A DNA stretch of 64,000 nucleotides from an uncultured Phycisphaeraceae bacterium (lineage in GTDB: Bacteria > Planctomycetota > Phycisphaerae > Phycisphaerales > UBA1924). The stretch lies in the NCBI GenBank assembly GCA_937899905.1, contig CALCCF010000020.1, positions 29,979 to 93,978 on the forward strand. The letters are read 5' to 3'. Below the pieces are notes generated by a model. It had not been told where the DNA came from, did not search any database, and saw only the letters and a list, made by a program, of their open reading frames with translations. Positions 62,901 through 64,000 of this stretch are shown here, one piece after another (position 1 is the first letter of the stretch; each line of letters begins with the position of its first letter). Made by a program: the position numbers and the translations under genes.

Positions 62901-62919
62901 CCAGCTCGCCACGACGTGA
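59917..62919 (+). CDS. STAND/NB-ARC ATPase with N-terminal hydrophobic domain and C-terminal TPR repeats
   Basis: A 1000-residue protein starting at a TTG at 59917 with GGGGAG upstream. Residues 36-64 are Gly-rich and hydrophobic (AIAALLGGLSGGPLLAVGILAGG), like a membrane-active helix pair, and a helical region of about 130 residues follows. The NB-ARC-type NTPase (about 205-450) has Walker A GGVGKT at 247-252, Walker B HLVVLDN at 318-324, a TTR sensor at 345-347 and GGHALAL at 406-412 (the GLPLAL-like motif). From about 600 to the end lie kinesin-light-chain-like TPRs of about 42 residues. The design is sensor (TPR), switch (STAND) and effector (N-terminal). Such proteins act in defence or signalling; which applies here is unknown. 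No neighbouring defence gene is seen. Confidence 0.85.
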   Translation: MSRRVLIGNLLFGLAGEGLGETIGKFCTACASNDRVAIAALLGGLSGGPLLAVGILAGGIGLQVWGHSRAAKKQRAEYEELSAKITSCKGDTRQIIELLVSIAERSKVLDAMPAADSGIELQDWLPGEVQRTLQPALPDNADPIVQNAVLTYLQSIKAQFDDVSARQHEHITITSKGLEVGRETLDILKTALVRQPAIPENTRENFAPAGIRKNSEFVGRRESLARVHQALTSGHNAALAHALSAEGGVGKTEIAIAYVHHDEYQDHWDGIWWLNAAPDAMKDSLKDLLEVFEHKERDGDTLRSLHRELVRRLGDGRHLVVLDNVEDVAMLREFTVGPNTRVLLTTRLAPRKVPPTLAQSVSVEVLDQDEARFLLLRHRPDVFDAEHDRLEPEHADAVDGILDKLGGHALALALCGAALRKDPSLLPGPVLEQLLDHELEHSGTVLAEVDANDTGRMYNMKVRASLLLHLGAVLNECPLAKDVLLAASLVAPQNIPLSMLVKVVEADTQEVHKALNVLHDRSILRYSPASGTRAEGLVSMHQLTQSAIRSEESEDRRDEFGSRWTEVLTEHAQDPKLLFDQMAQLEALPHAQFILDRFETATESQWKLLWFTSATLRSQDRLPQALELATRSRDLAERLFGPSDQSYVLSLHLMAGTLERQGNWEPALALAHEATDTSCRVFGDTHWMHTLCLNMLASVLETSGDLEGAHKVYEQTLDLNAQQGQSGVESRGGFLNNLGLCQYRLGRWTEAERLFSEAIAHNQHEFGEDHPVCETNYLNLGLVQLVLGKLSEALQHCKTGMKIAERSLPHDDPRLAASLNMMGLALSELDNPEEARDAMRRALDIRVLAQGDGSKAVATVQNDLALVESKLGNHNAAVGLATRAVDTRRGFFGTEHHDTAEALHTLSHALACAGRHAEAEQHARQALEARKAVFRHDNPYTAQSLHQLAIVLLELDRAADALPLAEEAVAMGRPCMPEDHPWLARWTADLSAIQAQLATT

Positions 62920-63166
62920 TCCGCGCCAGCCCAGAACGGCGGGGCGATTCCACGCGCCAAGACTACAGCAACGATGCGTTCTAAGGACTTTCAAGCGAAT
63001 CCCTGCCCTCACTGTGCCTCGCTATCGATCCCGTATCCTTGGGGATTCTGAACGCAAGCCTGGAACACCTCCAAAGTCGTCCGGCCGGAACGCCGAAACC
63101 ACTTCATAGCAGGCCACGGGCACCTTCGCCCGGGCCACACACGCAACCTCTGCAGGGGTACACACC

Positions 63167-63841
63167 ATGGCAACCGTTCCGAATCGCAAGCAGGACATGA
63201 TCACGTTCTTCGCCACCCGACTGCCGGCGTGGCAGGCCGACCCGGCCGCCATCGGCCTGAGCGCCGAGCAGGTCGCGGCGCTGGGTGTTCGCCTCCAGGC
63301 GGCCCAGGATGCGGCCGGTGTACAAGCAACAAAGCAGGCCGAAGCGAAGGCCGCGACGGAAGCGAGCAACACCGAGGCGCAGAGCCTCCGCGGCTTCGGC
63401 GGCAGCCTCATCAACGTCATCCGCGCCTTCGCCGAGGCGAGCGACGACCCGTCGGTGTACAGCGCCGCGCAGATCCCCGCGCCCGCCGACCCCACGCCCG
63501 CGCCGGCACCCGGCATGCCCACGGACATCACCGCCGCCATCGACAACGCCGGCAGCATCGACCTCGCCTTCAAGGCCGAGAACGCCCAGCCGCACACCGG
63601 CACGTTCTTCGAGATCCGCCGCAAGCTGGACACCGAGAGCGCCTTCACGCTCATCGGCACCAGCGGCGAGAAGGCGTACAGCGACGCGACGATCCCCGCC
63701 GGCACGACCAGCGCGGTCTACACCATCACCGCCCGCCGCGGCGAGCTGAGCAGCGGCACGAGCGAGAACATCTTCGTGCGGTTCTCGGGCGCCGGCAACC
63801 CGGGCGTGCAGGGCGAGGCCGGCGGCCAGCAGGCGGCCTAA
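63167..63841 (+). CDS. Hypothetical protein with N-terminal helical and C-terminal beta domain
   Basis: The 224-residue protein (MATVPNRKQDMITFFATRLP) has a helical, Ala/Gln-rich first half (QVAALGVRLQAAQDAAGVQA), a Pro-rich linker (PAPADPTPAPAPGMP) and a beta domain (FFEIRRKLDTESAFTLIGTSGE, AVYTITARRGELSSGT) that resembles a fibronectin type III-like fold. I know similar uncharacterised proteins from planctomycetes. There is no signal peptide. It is the last gene before the poly-G end. Confidence 0.7.
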   Translation: MATVPNRKQDMITFFATRLPAWQADPAAIGLSAEQVAALGVRLQAAQDAAGVQATKQAEAKAATEASNTEAQSLRGFGGSLINVIRAFAEASDDPSVYSAAQIPAPADPTPAPAPGMPTDITAAIDNAGSIDLAFKAENAQPHTGTFFEIRRKLDTESAFTLIGTSGEKAYSDATIPAGTTSAVYTITARRGELSSGTSENIFVRFSGAGNPGVQGEAGGQQAA

Positions 63842-63871
63842 GGGTTGATCGTGACGCCTCGCCGGCGGGGC

Positions 63872-64000
<129 letters not shown>

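Overview
The window is high-GC DNA from a bacterial contig of the Planctomycetota, most likely the order Phycisphaerales (class Phycisphaerae). Four things point there: at least seven secreted proteins ending in a tandem DxDGDG...FDFLxFQ module that stops at a terminal Gly-Cys (the 'GC-type dockerin' tail), two proteins with a PEP-CTERM-like tail ending in poly-Arg, the 50-residue small basic protein shared by the Planctomycetes-Verrucomicrobia-Chlamydiae group, and menaquinone synthesis through futalosine (mqnC). No rRNA, convincing tRNA, CRISPR array, insertion sequence or prophage was found. The last ~130 bases are almost pure G and look like a sequencing or assembly artefact, so the right edge is probably the true end of a draft contig.

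Layout. 1-10.8 kb: edge-truncated membrane protein, mqnC, a DUF971-recG-HTH operon, pyrF, a PEP-CTERM protein, nuoI, a membrane-anchored protein, the small basic protein and an aminotransferase. 10.9-17.2 kb: secreted HExxH protein, MoxR ATPase, SpoIIE-type sensor phosphatase, first GC-dockerin protein, SnoaL-like protein. 17.3-29 kb: frameshifted CLC transporter, then a surface-protein island with four GC-dockerin proteins on different beta-propeller-like bodies, interrupted by fumarylacetoacetase and an unknown protein. 29-41.5 kb: housekeeping block with an S10 peptidase-unknown-citrate synthase operon, rhomboid protease coupled to a degenerate TrpF-like protein, SDR, ThiF/MoeB, rpsG and rpsL, MazG, a primary-type sigma factor, a UvrB/UvrC-motif protein and the CCA-adding enzyme. 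41.6-50.8 kb: two secreted ClpP-fold-like proteins, a tandem pair of M3 oligopeptidases, an M32 carboxypeptidase and phosphofructokinase II. 50.8-64 kb: a dockerin-gene relic, cystathionine beta-synthase, a TPR-sulfotransferase, a secreted trypsin-like protease with dockerin tail, a further dockerin gene and PEP-CTERM gene, a ten-copy 21-bp repeat, a 1000-residue STAND ATPase and a final hypothetical protein.

How it fits together. Most genes are single or in short operons with overlapping or near-touching ends (DUF971/recG, pfkB/small ORF, rhomboid/TrpF-like, gltA/unknown/S10). The window is rich in secreted proteins carrying C-terminal sorting tags and in peptidases (S10, M3 twice, M32, rhomboid, trypsin-like, HExxH), which suits an organism living on proteinaceous organic matter; that last statement is inference. 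The items most worth a second look are the modular dockerin family with near-identical 3' ends and a decayed copy, the 21-bp repeat array upstream of the STAND protein, and the TrpF-like protein lacking its catalytic residues.
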